DNA from: Methanoculleus sp.
GTDB taxonomy: Archaea > Halobacteriota > Methanomicrobia > Methanomicrobiales > Methanoculleaceae
Assembly: GCA_018433835.1 (NCBI GenBank)
Contig: JAHDQM010000047.1
Coordinates: forward strand, 1-64,000
DNA: 64,000 nt
Direction of reading: 5' to 3'
The notes below the pieces were generated by a model that ran no database searches, was not told where the DNA came from, and saw nothing but the letters and a program-made list of their open reading frames with translations. The translations under genes were made by a program, and so were the position numbers. Positions 1-8,469 of this stretch are shown here, one piece after another (the first letter of the stretch is position 1; each line of letters opens with the position of its first letter).

Positions 1-310
1 CACCCGCTCGAAACTCTTCGAGTGTCTCAAACTCCCTCCGGTCGCACCTCCTCGGACCCTCCCCCGAGTGGCGATACCCAATGGAAAGCCGTTTCACCAT
101 TTTTGCCTTGAGTATGGTTCAGATGGTCGAAAATTTGGGTGTAAATGCTTCGATCCAGGGGTAACGAAGGTTCCGAGATCTTTTTGGGACGACCTCGTAC
201 CCTCCATCCCGTTATAGACATTTTTGGATCGTCAGGCGAACCTTCACGCGTTGCCAGAACCCGGAACGAACCTCCCGGCCCGTCCCCTCATCCCCGATCG
301 ACCGGGTGCG
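1..310. other. Noncoding region upstream of atpC
   Basis: I see no credible gene here. Positions 7-22 form a hairpin (CTCGAA, loop ACTC, TTCGAG). It is followed at 25-35 by TCTCAAACTCC, nearly the same string that follows hairpins inside the gene at 40678. Positions 58-79 resemble the repeat core at 19139 and 36441. Positions 129-165 share short strings with the region upstream of the lipoprotein gene at 55110. The stretch looks like repeat debris ending in the atpC promoter. Confidence 0.6.
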
Positions 311-319
311 AATTTATAC
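311..319 (+). promoter_or_regulatory. TATA box of atpC, leaderless-type
   Basis: AATTTATAC is centred about 27 bases before the ATG at 342. Archaeal transcription starts about 25 bases after the TATA box, so the transcript would begin at or just before the start codon. This agrees with the absence of a Shine-Dalgarno site there. It implies that atpC-atpD has its own promoter. Confidence 0.5.
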
Positions 320-341
320 GAGCGGATGGTAATAGGGATAC

Positions 342-1466
342 ATGCCCCCGTCCGGTGCGATCTCCCCCTCGTACATCTATGCCTGCACCCGGTTCCGGGT
401 CCGGAGAACTACACTCCTTCCCCGTGAAGATTACCTGCGGATCATGGAGATGAGCATCCCGGAGATCGTCAGTTATCTCAGCCGCCGGGAGTACGGGCAG
501 GGGATTGTGGATCTCGCGCACGACTTCACCGGCGCCCAGCTCATCGAAGAGGCGGTAAACCGCAACCTGGCGCAGTCGTTCCGGCATGCCATGGCGATTG
601 CTCCCGGGGACCTGCGGACCCTGACCGGAGAATACCTCAACCGGTGGGACATCGCGAACATCATGGCGATCCTGCGGGGCACGATCCACGACGTACCCCG
701 GCGGCAGGTCCGCGATCTCCTCATCCCGGCGGGCGAGGTCGACAGCGCGCTCCTCACCCGCCTCCTTGATTTCGCTACCTGCGAGGAGGTCCTCGAGGCC
801 CTCCAGGATTGGCGGCTCTACCCGATCCTTGCGGAATACTACCAGATCTGCGGGGAGCAGGGGGTTTTTGCCCGGATCGAGAACGAGCTCTACCGGCAGT
901 ACTACGCCGGGCTGCTCGACCTCGGCGCATCCGGGTGCAGCGGATGCCGGGAACTGCTCGCCTACCTCCGGTTCGAGATCGACATCACCAACATGAGGAA
1001 CCTCCTCCGGCTCCACTGTGCAGAAGAAGCGTGCGATATCAAGGTCATCGACCAGACCATGATCCCGGGCGGCCGCATCCCCATTGGCCTCTTCCGGCGG
1101 CTCTACGGCATCGAAACCGAGGGGGAGTTCACCAGCGTCTTCCTCACGACCGATATCGCCCCGGTCCTCGCCCAGGCGGTGCGCGAGCTCCGGCAGGACC
1201 CGAACTTCTCAAGTTTCGACGCCGCGGAACTGATCTGGCAGCGGTGGCATCAGCACCGGCGGCCCGTTCACGAGATCGAGATTGCGGTCACCCGCGTCAG
1301 ACTCCACCAGCTGGAGTCCCTCTCCCGGCGCCACCCGTTCTCGGTCCTGCCGGTGCTTGCTTACCTTGAGCGGAAGAAGTACGAGGTCGCGAACCTGCGG
1401 GCAATCGCGCGAGGAAAAGCCTTTGGTCTGCCGTCCGAGCGGATATGGCAGTACATCGTCCTTTAG
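342..1466 (+). CDS. atpC: A-type ATP synthase subunit C
   Basis: A 374-residue protein of the V/A-type ATPase subunit C (d-like) family. In the A1A0 ATP synthase this funnel-shaped helical subunit links the membrane c-ring to the central stalk. The N-terminus (SYIYACTRFRVRR) and the motifs YLNRWDIANI and VANLRAIARGKAFGLP match archaeal homologues, and the length is normal. The ATG at 342 gives the expected N-terminal length and lies about 27 bases after a TATA box, without a Shine-Dalgarno site. atpD follows after 10 bases. The catalytic and other stalk subunits, usually in the same operon, are not in this window, and the upstream DNA is noncoding. Confidence 0.93.
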   Translation: MPPSGAISPSYIYACTRFRVRRTTLLPREDYLRIMEMSIPEIVSYLSRREYGQGIVDLAHDFTGAQLIEEAVNRNLAQSFRHAMAIAPGDLRTLTGEYLNRWDIANIMAILRGTIHDVPRRQVRDLLIPAGEVDSALLTRLLDFATCEEVLEALQDWRLYPILAEYYQICGEQGVFARIENELYRQYYAGLLDLGASGCSGCRELLAYLRFEIDITNMRNLLRLHCAEEACDIKVIDQTMIPGGRIPIGLFRRLYGIETEGEFTSVFLTTDIAPVLAQAVRELRQDPNFSSFDAAELIWQRWHQHRRPVHEIEIAVTRVRLHQLESLSRRHPFSVLPVLAYLERKKYEVANLRAIARGKAFGLPSERIWQYIVL

Positions 1467-1476
1467 GAGGGATATC

Positions 1477-2121
1477 ATGCCGAACGACGACATCAAACCC
1501 ACCCGGTCCGGTCTCCTGCTCGTCAGGCGGCGGATGGCGCTCGCGGAGAGAATACACCGTCTCCTTAAGATGAAACTGGACGGCATGATGCTGGAACTGG
1601 TCAAACTCACCGACCAGACCGCCCGAGAGCGCAGGGAACTTGAAGAAAAATACAGCAGGGCACGGGAGATGGTGGCGATCGCCGCCATGATGGAGGGGGC
1701 TACGGGGGTGCTCCTTGCAGCGCTCTCGGTGGAGACTTCCCCCACCTACACGGCCGGACACAGGAACGTTTTCGGGGTGCGGCTCCCGGAACTCGAACCG
1801 GCGATGGTGAAGAAGACACTCGATCAACGGGGTTACGGTATCCTCGGGACATCATCGGTCATCGATGACGCTGCCGACGCCTATGAGGAACTTATCGAGG
1901 CGATCATCGCAAGCGCCGAACTCGAAGGAGGAGTCAAGCGGCTGCTTGACGATATCGAACGGACCCGCCGAAGGGTGAACGCTCTGGAGTTCAAGATCAT
2001 CCCGGAGCTTGAGGAGGCGCGCCGGTCCATCGAGGATCAGCGCGACGAGATGGAGCGGCAGGAATGGGCACGGCTCCGCCGCATCAAAAAGATAAAGGCA
2101 AAGAGGGCAGGGTGGCTCTAG
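1477..2121 (+). CDS. atpD: A-type ATP synthase subunit D
   Basis: A 214-residue central-stalk subunit that transmits rotation between the A3B3 head and the C/ring assembly. It begins with the family signature TRSGLLLVRRRMALA. Two long coiled-coil helices occupy roughly residues 10-75 and 135-205, with the globular part between them. The start is set by AGGAGG at 1465-1470, six bases before ATG 1477; the reading frame stays open further upstream, but that part overlaps atpC and is not used. The stop overlaps the 3' end of the convergent cmk gene by a few bases. The pair with atpC is probably one transcript. Confidence 0.93.
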   Translation: MPNDDIKPTRSGLLLVRRRMALAERIHRLLKMKLDGMMLELVKLTDQTARERRELEEKYSRAREMVAIAAMMEGATGVLLAALSVETSPTYTAGHRNVFGVRLPELEPAMVKKTLDQRGYGILGTSSVIDDAADAYEELIEAIIASAELEGGVKRLLDDIERTRRRVNALEFKIIPELEEARRSIEDQRDEMERQEWARLRRIKKIKAKRAGWL

Positions 2122-2663
2122 AGGGCGTCGGCCTGCTGCCGCGCAAGGCACGCGATCGCGGTATCCACGATCGCGCCGAGAGCGTTCACGCCGAAGGTCT
2201 CGGACGAGAGGACGATATCGTACGCCGAGAGGTCGTCGATCTCGATACCGTAGTAGTTCCGGTAGCGGGTGGCTTCCGAGCGCTGCCGGTTCTCGGTGTA
2301 GACCCGGGCCTCTTCTTCGTTCATCCCGTCACGGCCTGCAATCCGCTTTGCCCGGCATGAGAGCGGAGCGGAGAGCCAGATCCGGAGATCGGCGTTCCCG
2401 ATCATCCGGCCAGAGAGCCTGCCCTCGACGATGATGTTTTCGGCGCCCTCACCGATCTCTTTCTGCCGGGCGTCGATCATCCGGTCGACCGAGGGGTCGG
2501 TCTCCGCGAACTTTCCGAACCCGGCAAGGTCCATGCCGTGCTCCCGGGCGAGCTGGCGAAAGACCTCTCCCGCGGAGATGAGGTCGAGCCCGTACTTTCC
2601 CGCGAGATAGCGGGCGAGCGATGTGGTGCCGCTCCCCGGCGGGCCGCTGATGGTGATCCGCAT
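2118..2663 (-). CDS. cmk: Cytidylate kinase, archaeal
   Basis: A 181-residue (d)CMP kinase that makes CDP from CMP and ATP in the cytosol. It has the archaeal-type P-loop GPPGSGTT (residues 7-14), the substrate segment VEGRLSG and the lid region RAKRIAGRDG. The start ATG shares one base with the TGA of the upstream DUF106 gene (TGATG), which implies translational coupling. It is the last gene of the ribosomal/secY/adkA operon. Archaea often have truB after cmk; here atpD arrives from the other side, overlapping the 3' end, and truB lies at 49 kb. Confidence 0.95.
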   Translation of the reverse strand: MRITISGPPGSGTTSLARYLAGKYGLDLISAGEVFRQLAREHGMDLAGFGKFAETDPSVDRMIDARQKEIGEGAENIIVEGRLSGRMIGNADLRIWLSAPLSCRAKRIAGRDGMNEEEARVYTENRQRSEATRYRNYYGIEIDDLSAYDIVLSSETFGVNALGAIVDTAIACLARQQADAL

Positions 2664-3283
2664 CAGAGCCCTCCGATGTTGAGGGCCTTCCTGATCACCT
2701 GACTGATGGTCAGCGAACAGAGCATATACCAGAGAATCCACGCAGGGACTACCCAGAACGCAAAGCCCGAGAGGCTGACGGCTCCGAGGAAGGGCATCAC
2801 GATGCTGTTTGCGAGTGCGACCTCCGCACCGACCGGCGGAAGCCGCAGGAGGAGCCAGAAGAAGATCGGCACGGACAGCACGAGAATGATCGCCATAGGG
2901 GTAAACTGCTGCCGGGAGATGTCGAGCTGGTCCTGCATCATCCGGTCCTGCTTCCCCTGGAGCTTCTTGACCCGCTTTTCATCCCCGGAGAGCTGGGCTT
3001 CCCGGAACTCCTTCTGGAACACGCGCATCTTCGCCTGCGTCTCCTGCATCTTCTCGTAATCGATGGTGTACTTCTGGACGAGCGACGAGTAGAGGCCCGT
3101 GATGCTCGAGAGGATCAGGATCATGACAAAGAACGGCACGCCGAAGGTGTCGATGAAGGGGCCCAGTACCACGTCCATGGCCTGACCGACCGTCACCCGT
3201 ATCCACTGGACGCTGTACGAGAGCATCACGAGCATGGTAAAGAGGAGGGCGATCGTCGGGCCGTGCTTCTTCAGGTCCACCAT
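2663..3283 (-). CDS. DUF106 membrane insertase (Oxa1/EMC3-like)
   Basis: A 206-residue integral membrane protein of the archaeal DUF106 family, a distant relative of YidC/Oxa1/EMC3. Membrane segments fall near residues 10-28, 48-68, 125-148 and 165-195. A charged coiled-coil stretch (about 72-122, rich in K, Q, R and E) sits between the second and third, as is typical of the family. Known structure and genetics of relatives suggest insertion of tail-anchored or short membrane proteins; that role is inferred. Its place between secY-adkA and cmk is the usual archaeal one. Six bases separate it from the adkA stop. Confidence 0.9.
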   Translation of the reverse strand: MVDLKKHGPTIALLFTMLVMLSYSVQWIRVTVGQAMDVVLGPFIDTFGVPFFVMILILSSITGLYSSLVQKYTIDYEKMQETQAKMRVFQKEFREAQLSGDEKRVKKLQGKQDRMMQDQLDISRQQFTPMAIILVLSVPIFFWLLLRLPPVGAEVALANSIVMPFLGAVSLSGFAFWVVPAWILWYMLCSLTISQVIRKALNIGGL

Positions 3284-3289
3284 GTCAGG

Positions 3290-3865
3290 TTACCTCAGCA
3301 CACTCACCAGGTCGTCGATGCCCTGCTCGATCAGGAAGTTTTCGTTCCGGACGATCTTGATGGTGCAACCGGTATACATCGCATACGCCGCGGAAACTGC
3401 GCGGTTGAACTCCTGGTGCTCGGCGATCGCACGCGACCCTTCCATGTCGCGGGCTCTCGACTCGTCACCGAGCCGGCGCATCAGGATCTGGTCCGGGTCG
3501 GTCTCCACCAGCACGACGATATCGGGCATCAGTTCGCGGAGCACCCATTCGGGGAGCCCCGCGAGGAACCCCGTCGGGGTCTTGACGCTGCTGTGGGTAT
3601 CGACGATGATATTCGCATCGCCGCTCATGGCGGCGATCCCCGAAGCAGCAGCCTGCTGGAGGCGTTTCTGGACATCTTTTCCGAGCTTGCGCATTTCATC
3701 GCGGTTCGAGACCTGGTTCTCCTTCATGGCTACATCGAACATGAACGTACCGAAGTTGACGGCATCATAAACAACGCCCTCGGCCGCCAGTCTCTCCATC
3801 GCACCGTTGATGACGGTGGTCTTCCCGACACCGGGAACCCCCGTCACGACGACTTTCTTGCCCAA
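3290..3865 (-). CDS. adkA: Archaeal adenylate kinase
   Basis: A 191-residue archaeal-type adenylate kinase (2 ADP to ATP and AMP), trimeric in relatives. The P-loop GVPGVGKTT is at residues 9-17, followed by VNFGTFMFDVA and the DTHSSVKTP loop. The open frame reaches 4096, but family length and sequence point to TTG at 3865 (MGKKVVVTG), with GGAG eight bases upstream. GTG at 3874 is the alternative and would add three residues. A possible TATA element (TTTATTTT near 3899-3906) lies upstream, so the gene may have its own promoter in addition to read-through from secY. Confidence 0.92.
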   Translation of the reverse strand: MGKKVVVTGVPGVGKTTVINGAMERLAAEGVVYDAVNFGTFMFDVAMKENQVSNRDEMRKLGKDVQKRLQQAAASGIAAMSGDANIIVDTHSSVKTPTGFLAGLPEWVLRELMPDIVVLVETDPDQILMRRLGDESRARDMEGSRAIAEHQEFNRAVSAAYAMYTGCTIKIVRNENFLIEQGIDDLVSVLR

Positions 3866-4051
3866 CTTTATCACTCCATTTATACTATAGTCCGCTGCAA
3901 AATAAATCCGCGCCCGAAAAGTAATTTCTTTCGGAATCACTTTGGGCTTGAACGATCGCGAGGATCGTCCGGGTGGAAAAACGGATGTTGTGGGGTTTTG
4001 GGAACAGAACTTACCCCCGGTCGAAGCGAGCGCTTCGCGCCGCTTCTCCAA
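3866..4051. other. secY-adkA spacer with palindrome and promoter
   Basis: No gene. On the minus strand it holds the presumed adkA promoter (3876-3910). A perfect palindrome with a two-base centre lies at 4022-4037 (CGAAGCG, AG, CGCTTCG). It adjoins the long hairpin at 4052-4098. In an otherwise compact operon this spacer of about 230 bases is unusually large. Confidence 0.6.
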
Positions 4052-4098
4052 GAATGACTCCTCCGGCCCCGCCTTCAGCGGGGCCTTCGGACTCATTC
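4052..4098 (-). terminator. Long hairpin over the secY stop codon
   Basis: The outer arms GAATGA and TCATTC enclose an inner stem of eight GC pairs (GGCCCCGC with GCGGGGCC) closed by a short TGAAG-type loop. The 5' arm, read on the minus strand, contains the last codon and stop of secY (GAA TGA). No T-run follows directly, so it may be an RNA processing or stability element, or a mobile palindrome, rather than a terminator. Confidence 0.5.
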
Positions 4099-5526
4099 TT
4101 TCCCAAAGAACCCACGCATGAACGGGTACATCTCCATGATCTGCTGGCTTGCGATCTCTTCGTAGAGGCGGTAGGTGATACTCACCGCAAGCAGCAGCCC
4201 TGTTCCCCCGACCGCACCGATCACACCGAAGAGGTTCGCGACGACCGAGAGGAGGCCGATGAAGACACCGCCGATGACGGTGATCCGCGGGATGTAGCGG
4301 TCGAGGTACTTCTCAAGCACCTGTTCGTTCCGCCGGTATCCGGGGATATGCATCCCGCTCCTCTGGATCTGCCGGGCCACGTCCTTTGAGTCGAGGCCGG
4401 CGGTCTTGACCCAGAAGAGCGCGAAGATCGCGCCTCCGACCACCATGACGGCGATATCGATGCCCATACGCAGCAGGATCTCCCAGGGGGCGTGCCCGAG
4501 GTCGGAGAGCCACCACATCCAGTCCTGCGGTTGGTTGATGGGAGCGATGTACCACATCAGGCCGCTCGTCGGCGTCTGCCCCTGGAACGTGCCGAGGATC
4601 GTTATCCCGGCGTTCGAGAGGAACATTCCGATCATCTGGATGTTCGCCTGCAACACCCGGACCAGGATCATCGGCAGAACGCTCGCGTAGATGAGCTTCA
4701 CCGGGAAGCGCGCGCGGGCGCCGCGGACAGCGGTATGCGCGAGCGGGATCTCGATACGGGTCGACTCCACGTAGACGATGACCATGAAGATGGCGATCGT
4801 CGTGACGAGGGCGAGCAAGTCCGTGCCGAAGTATTCGAGGAAGTTTGCCCCCGAGGTCGCTATGGCGAACAGTCGCGGGAAGAACCCGATCGGGAAGGGA
4901 TCGGTGCCCGTCTGCCAGTTCAGGAAGCCGTTCACGAGACCCTGCGAGACTCCCGCGACGATGAAGAGCCCCACGCCCGAACCGACGCCCCACTTGGTGA
5001 CCACCTCGTCCATCAGCACCACCAGGAGGCCGCCGATGCAGAGCTGGAGGAAGATCAGGAGCGAGACCGCGAGCGTACTGCCGCCGAAGAACTGCATCGC
5101 CACCGACGGGTCGGGCATCATCAGCCCGCTCGCGACCATGGGGAACGCTTCGACGATGATCATCACGAAGATGAGCAACTTCTGCAGGCCCATGTACATG
5201 ACCTGACCGCGTGCATCGCCGGTATCGATCTGCAGGATTCCGGCGCCCTTGAGCAGCTGCAGCACGATCGATGCGGTGACGATCGGCCCGATACCGAGAT
5301 GCAGGAGCGAACCGCTTGCACCGGCAAGCAGGGCACGATATATTCCGAAAATATCCTGTGACTCCGGAGAGAGCCCAAAGATACTGATGTTGGTCAATGA
5401 GAAGTAGAGGAGCAGGATCGCAACCGTCCACATGAGTTTGTTCTTGAAGTGGACATGCCCCTCAGGACTTCTGACTGCAGGCATCGCTGCAAGGATGGGT
5501 TCAAATCTATCCAGCAGATCTCCCAT
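4093..5526 (-). CDS. secY: Preprotein translocase subunit SecY
   Basis: A 477-residue channel subunit of the Sec translocon (with SecE and Sec-beta). Ten hydrophobic spans can be followed. The plug/TM2 region includes GSLLHLGIGPIVTAS, and the cytosolic loop has KFPV-type residues (RARFPVKLIY). Archaeal SecY has this length and the extended C-terminal loop. The start ATG at 5526 lies 20 bases after rpl15. It is the distal end of the ribosomal-protein run, as in most archaea. The stop codon is buried in a strong hairpin. Confidence 0.97.
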   Translation of the reverse strand: MGDLLDRFEPILAAMPAVRSPEGHVHFKNKLMWTVAILLLYFSLTNISIFGLSPESQDIFGIYRALLAGASGSLLHLGIGPIVTASIVLQLLKGAGILQIDTGDARGQVMYMGLQKLLIFVMIIVEAFPMVASGLMMPDPSVAMQFFGGSTLAVSLLIFLQLCIGGLLVVLMDEVVTKWGVGSGVGLFIVAGVSQGLVNGFLNWQTGTDPFPIGFFPRLFAIATSGANFLEYFGTDLLALVTTIAIFMVIVYVESTRIEIPLAHTAVRGARARFPVKLIYASVLPMILVRVLQANIQMIGMFLSNAGITILGTFQGQTPTSGLMWYIAPINQPQDWMWWLSDLGHAPWEILLRMGIDIAVMVVGGAIFALFWVKTAGLDSKDVARQIQRSGMHIPGYRRNEQVLEKYLDRYIPRITVIGGVFIGLLSVVANLFGVIGAVGGTGLLLAVSITYRLYEEIASQQIMEMYPFMRGFFGKE

Positions 5527-5546
5527 GGTTTCACCTTAAAAGAAGA

Positions 5547-5972
5547 TCAGACGGTCGTTGCCTGACCGCCCATCTCCTCAATCTTTGCCCGGGCCCGTTC
5601 TGAAAATCCGCGGGCGGAGATACTCAGTTTGTGGGTGACTCTTCCGCCACCAAGTACCTTCTCGATGCCGATCTCGGTAGCATCAAGGGTAATAAGGTCT
5701 CCTTCCTGGCTCGCAAGCCCCTCACGAAGCAGTGCGTCGGCCATCTGGTCGATCTCCCCTACGTCAAGAGCGGATACCGGCACGGAGGTCTTGTTGATGA
5801 AACCGTGCTTGCCGTTGGATATCTCGCCCTTCAGGTAGAAGTGGGAGAAGCGGTGATCGCGCTGCCCGGCTCTACCTCGTCCACCCCTGTTGCCGGCGCC
5901 ACGCCGGTTTTTGTGCGTGCCGCCGCCGCAGGTCCGTGAACCCCTGTATTTGGATCTCTTGTTTACGGGCAT
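5547..5972 (-). CDS. rpl15: Ribosomal protein uL15 (L15)
   Basis: A large-subunit protein of 141 residues with the Gly/Arg-rich N-terminal tail (TCGGGTHKNRRGAGNRGG) that threads into 23S rRNA, and a globular C-terminal half ending FSERARAKIEEMGGQ. I take ATG 5972, preceded by GAGGTGA at a good distance. An in-frame GTG at 5981 would add three residues and overlap the rpl30 stop. secY follows after 20 bases. Confidence 0.95.
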   Translation of the reverse strand: MPVNKRSKYRGSRTCGGGTHKNRRGAGNRGGRGRAGQRDHRFSHFYLKGEISNGKHGFINKTSVPVSALDVGEIDQMADALLREGLASQEGDLITLDATEIGIEKVLGGGRVTHKLSISARGFSERARAKIEEMGGQATTV

Positions 5973-5977
5973 CAATC

Positions 5978-6439
5978 TCACCTCATCTTGTAGAGGAGAT
6001 CGTTGATCTGGGGGCCATAGTAGCCGAGAGCTCCACCCTGCTGAAATGTTCGCTTGATGGTTTTATAGCCCTTTCGAGGAGGGTGTAATCTCAGCACCGG
6101 CTTGATTTCCACCAGATCGCGGAAACTCGTCTCGCCGCTGCAGAGCGCTGCCGCGAATTCGTCGATATCGGCATACGGGGTATGCGCACGGACGTAATCG
6201 TCGGTCAGCTTCTCGTCGCCGGTCAGTCTGCCCCGGGTGCGCAGGAGAGTGGCCAGGGTCCCCCGGTCAACCTCGCCGTACGCCACGAAGTCCTTCACCT
6301 TGCGGATCATTCCCAGGTACGCAGGCGTATCGGGCACGAGGACGCAGTGATTGACGTGGTGCAGGCGGAGCATCTTCAAGGTGTCCTTGATCTCGTGGTT
6401 GGTCTTGACCACGCCGCGCACCTGTACTACCGCGTACAT
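5978..6439 (-). CDS. rpl30: Ribosomal protein uL30 (L30)
   Basis: The archaeal long form of L30, 153 residues. The bacterial protein is only about 60. The L30 core (YAVVQVRGVVKTNHEIKDTL) is followed by the archaeal/eukaryotic extension ending GALGYYGPQINDLLYKMR. The ATG overlaps the rps5 stop as TGATG. A GTG one codon upstream is possible but lies inside rps5. Confidence 0.95.
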   Translation of the reverse strand: MYAVVQVRGVVKTNHEIKDTLKMLRLHHVNHCVLVPDTPAYLGMIRKVKDFVAYGEVDRGTLATLLRTRGRLTGDEKLTDDYVRAHTPYADIDEFAAALCSGETSFRDLVEIKPVLRLHPPRKGYKTIKRTFQQGGALGYYGPQINDLLYKMR

Positions 6440-7056
6440 CACTCCGTCCCTCCAATCCTGACGATGTTTGTCTGCCGGAGCGCCTCAAACGTCGCCTTGG
6501 CATAGTTGATGGTCGTGCGGGTCTGTCCCCGGTTGAAAGCCCAGACATCCTTGATACCTGCAAGCGTCAGGACCTTCTTCGGGATATCCCCGGTCACAAG
6601 GCCGATACCCTGCGGGGCGGGTTTCAGCGTCACCCGGACGCTGCCTGCCTTCCCGGTCACCTCGATCGGGATCGAGTGGCCGGTGTCGCAACCGCACTCC
6701 CAGCTCCCGCATCCTCGAGAGACCTTGATCAGATTCAGTTTCGCGTTTACGATTGCTTTCTGGATCGCGTTGCCGACCTGGACATCCTTCCCCTGGCCGA
6801 ACCCGACGTAGCCGTTCCGGTTGCCGACCACCACGACGGTGCGGAACTTCACACGGCGACCCGAGTCCGTCATCCGCTGGACCATGTTGATGTCCAGCAC
6901 CTCGTCCTCCAGGTCGGGCAGGAGGAGATCGACGATCTGCGGCTCCTTGATCGGCCTGCCGCTCGCGAGCACCTCATCGATACCGGTGATCTCGCCTGCG
7001 GCGACCATGCGCCCGAGACCGGTGAGCGGAATCCATTCTTCCTGTACGTATGCCAT
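6439..7056 (-). CDS. rps5: Ribosomal protein uS5 (S5)
   Basis: A small-subunit protein of 205 residues with the double-stranded RNA-binding S5 domain ([20 protein letters not shown]) and the C-terminal S5 fold ([18 protein letters not shown]). An archaeal insertion contains a short Cys cluster (GCGSWECGC) near residues 115-123. It lies at the mRNA entry site and affects decoding accuracy. One base separates it from the rpl18 stop. Confidence 0.97.
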   Translation of the reverse strand: MAYVQEEWIPLTGLGRMVAAGEITGIDEVLASGRPIKEPQIVDLLLPDLEDEVLDINMVQRMTDSGRRVKFRTVVVVGNRNGYVGFGQGKDVQVGNAIQKAIVNAKLNLIKVSRGCGSWECGCDTGHSIPIEVTGKAGSVRVTLKPAPQGIGLVTGDIPKKVLTLAGIKDVWAFNRGQTRTTINYAKATFEALRQTNIVRIGGTE

Positions 7057-7057
7057 G

Positions 7058-7585
7058 TCACACCAGCTCCTTCTTGATGGCCAGAGCCACAGCCTCTACA
7101 TTCGCTACCAGGTCGCCCGCTCGCTCGGGAGCATACCCGGCGATGTGGGCACCCTTGAGCCGCTCCTCGTCGGGGAGGATCGACTCGCCATAGGGGACGT
7201 CGAGACCCGCATCCACTGCCCCCTTAAGGGCAGCAAAGACACGCGCTCCGGGTTTTGCCCGGGCAAGCCCGATATCCAGGATAGCATCCTCATACCCGGC
7301 GTTCAACGCCTTGACCGCAAACAGCATGCCGGTCAGGTAGGCGGCCGGGGTGCTCGCAGTCGTTCCCTCGTAGCCGTAGCCGGCAAGTTCGGCCGAGTAT
7401 GCGGCCACCAGGGTGCGGTCCCCTTCGATCTCGGGGACGACCAGCTGCACGATGATCTGCCTGTTTGTCCTCCGGACGACCATCCTCGGCGTTCCCGACG
7501 ACAGGAGCGACATCCGCTTGTAGTAATCAGTCTTGCCCTCGTGCCGCCTGCGGAAGGGCACGAAGTATCTTGGGCCGGTTGCCAT
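7058..7585 (-). CDS. rpl18: Ribosomal protein uL18 (L18)
   Basis: A 5S rRNA-binding protein of 175 residues, the archaeal/eukaryotic long form. The start reads [21 protein letters not shown], and [15 protein letters not shown] and [19 protein letters not shown] follow. Its ATG shares one base with the TAA of rpl19e. It works with L5 in the central protuberance. Confidence 0.96.
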   Translation of the reverse strand: MATGPRYFVPFRRRHEGKTDYYKRMSLLSSGTPRMVVRRTNRQIIVQLVVPEIEGDRTLVAAYSAELAGYGYEGTTASTPAAYLTGMLFAVKALNAGYEDAILDIGLARAKPGARVFAALKGAVDAGLDVPYGESILPDEERLKGAHIAGYAPERAGDLVANVEAVALAIKKELV

Positions 7586-8037
7586 TATTTCATCCTCCCT
7601 GCCATCGGCTCAACGTGAGCCGTAAGGTGCGCCACACTCCGGAACTGGCCTCCGGATGCCCTCCGGTACATAACGCGGTAGAGACTCCGGTCGATTGTGC
7701 CCTCTTCGCGCATCTCGCGCAGAGTGCGCCTCTGCGCCCGGATCTTCCGGATCCATGCCCGCTTGCTGGAGCCGCGAGCCCCGACGGCACCCTTCCTCCG
7801 CCCCGGCCCTTTCCGGTGGCCGTAGGAACGCTTCGCCATCCGTACCCGGGCCCTGCCGCGGCTGTTCCCCTTTACGGGGTGCGCCCTGATCGCGCCTTCC
7901 GCGACGAGCTCGCGCAGGTCGTTTCTGGAGATCGCTCCCTCGATATCGGCCTGGCGCTCGGGATCGAACCAGACACGGTTGATCCCGCACTTGAGAATGG
8001 CAGCCGCCATTCGCTTCTGGCTGGCGAGATCACTCAT
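7585..8037 (-). CDS. rpl19e: Ribosomal protein eL19 (L19e)
   Basis: A basic protein of 150 residues found only in archaea and eukaryotes. Family markers are [22 protein letters not shown] and a [13 protein letters not shown] run in the rRNA-binding middle. The long C-terminal helix is present. The start overlaps the rpl32e end by eight bases, so translation is probably coupled. Confidence 0.96.
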   Translation of the reverse strand: MSDLASQKRMAAAILKCGINRVWFDPERQADIEGAISRNDLRELVAEGAIRAHPVKGNSRGRARVRMAKRSYGHRKGPGRRKGAVGARGSSKRAWIRKIRAQRRTLREMREEGTIDRSLYRVMYRRASGGQFRSVAHLTAHVEPMAGRMK

Positions 8038-8464
8038 CCTCGTTCACCTCTTCTTCTTCGGCTGCGGCAGGTATCTCGACCGCACGGGTGAGGTCCTTTG
8101 CGTTCAGCACCTTGAGCCCCAGTTCCAGGGCCCGCGTCTGAATCGCTTCACGCTTCCTGTTGCCTACGGATCCGCCGATCCGGACGGCCTGGATCTCCGG
8201 GTTCAGTCCCGCAAGTTCTGCAGGTGTAAAGACCCGTACCTCCGCATAACCGCTCGGGTGCATGCCGCGGATCGCGGCAGGGCTCCCGTACCCCGGCCGG
8301 GGAAGGGCGCCCTTTGCTCTGAACTGCCGTCTCTGCTTGTTGTGCAGACCACGCGGACGCCGCCAGACATCTGCCAGCTTCGCTTTGCGGTGAAGCCCCC
8401 GCCTCTTGAAGGCGGGCTTGTTGTGCCGGGTGCGGACGCGGATCAGTCTTCTTGCTTCATCCAT
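8030..8464 (-). CDS. rpl32e: Ribosomal protein eL32 (L32e)
   Basis: An archaeal/eukaryotic large-subunit protein of 144 residues. The core WRRPRGLHNKQRRQF and the GYGSPAAIRGMHPSG segment are diagnostic. It ends in an acidic tail (EEEEVNEDE). ATG 8464 is preferred. A GTG at 8473 overlapping the rpl6 stop would add three residues, and the Shine-Dalgarno evidence (GAGG) does not separate the two well. Confidence 0.94.
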   Translation of the reverse strand: MDEARRLIRVRTRHNKPAFKRRGLHRKAKLADVWRRPRGLHNKQRRQFRAKGALPRPGYGSPAAIRGMHPSGYAEVRVFTPAELAGLNPEIQAVRIGGSVGNRKREAIQTRALELGLKVLNAKDLTRAVEIPAAAEEEEVNEDE

Positions 8465-8469
8465 CGGTT

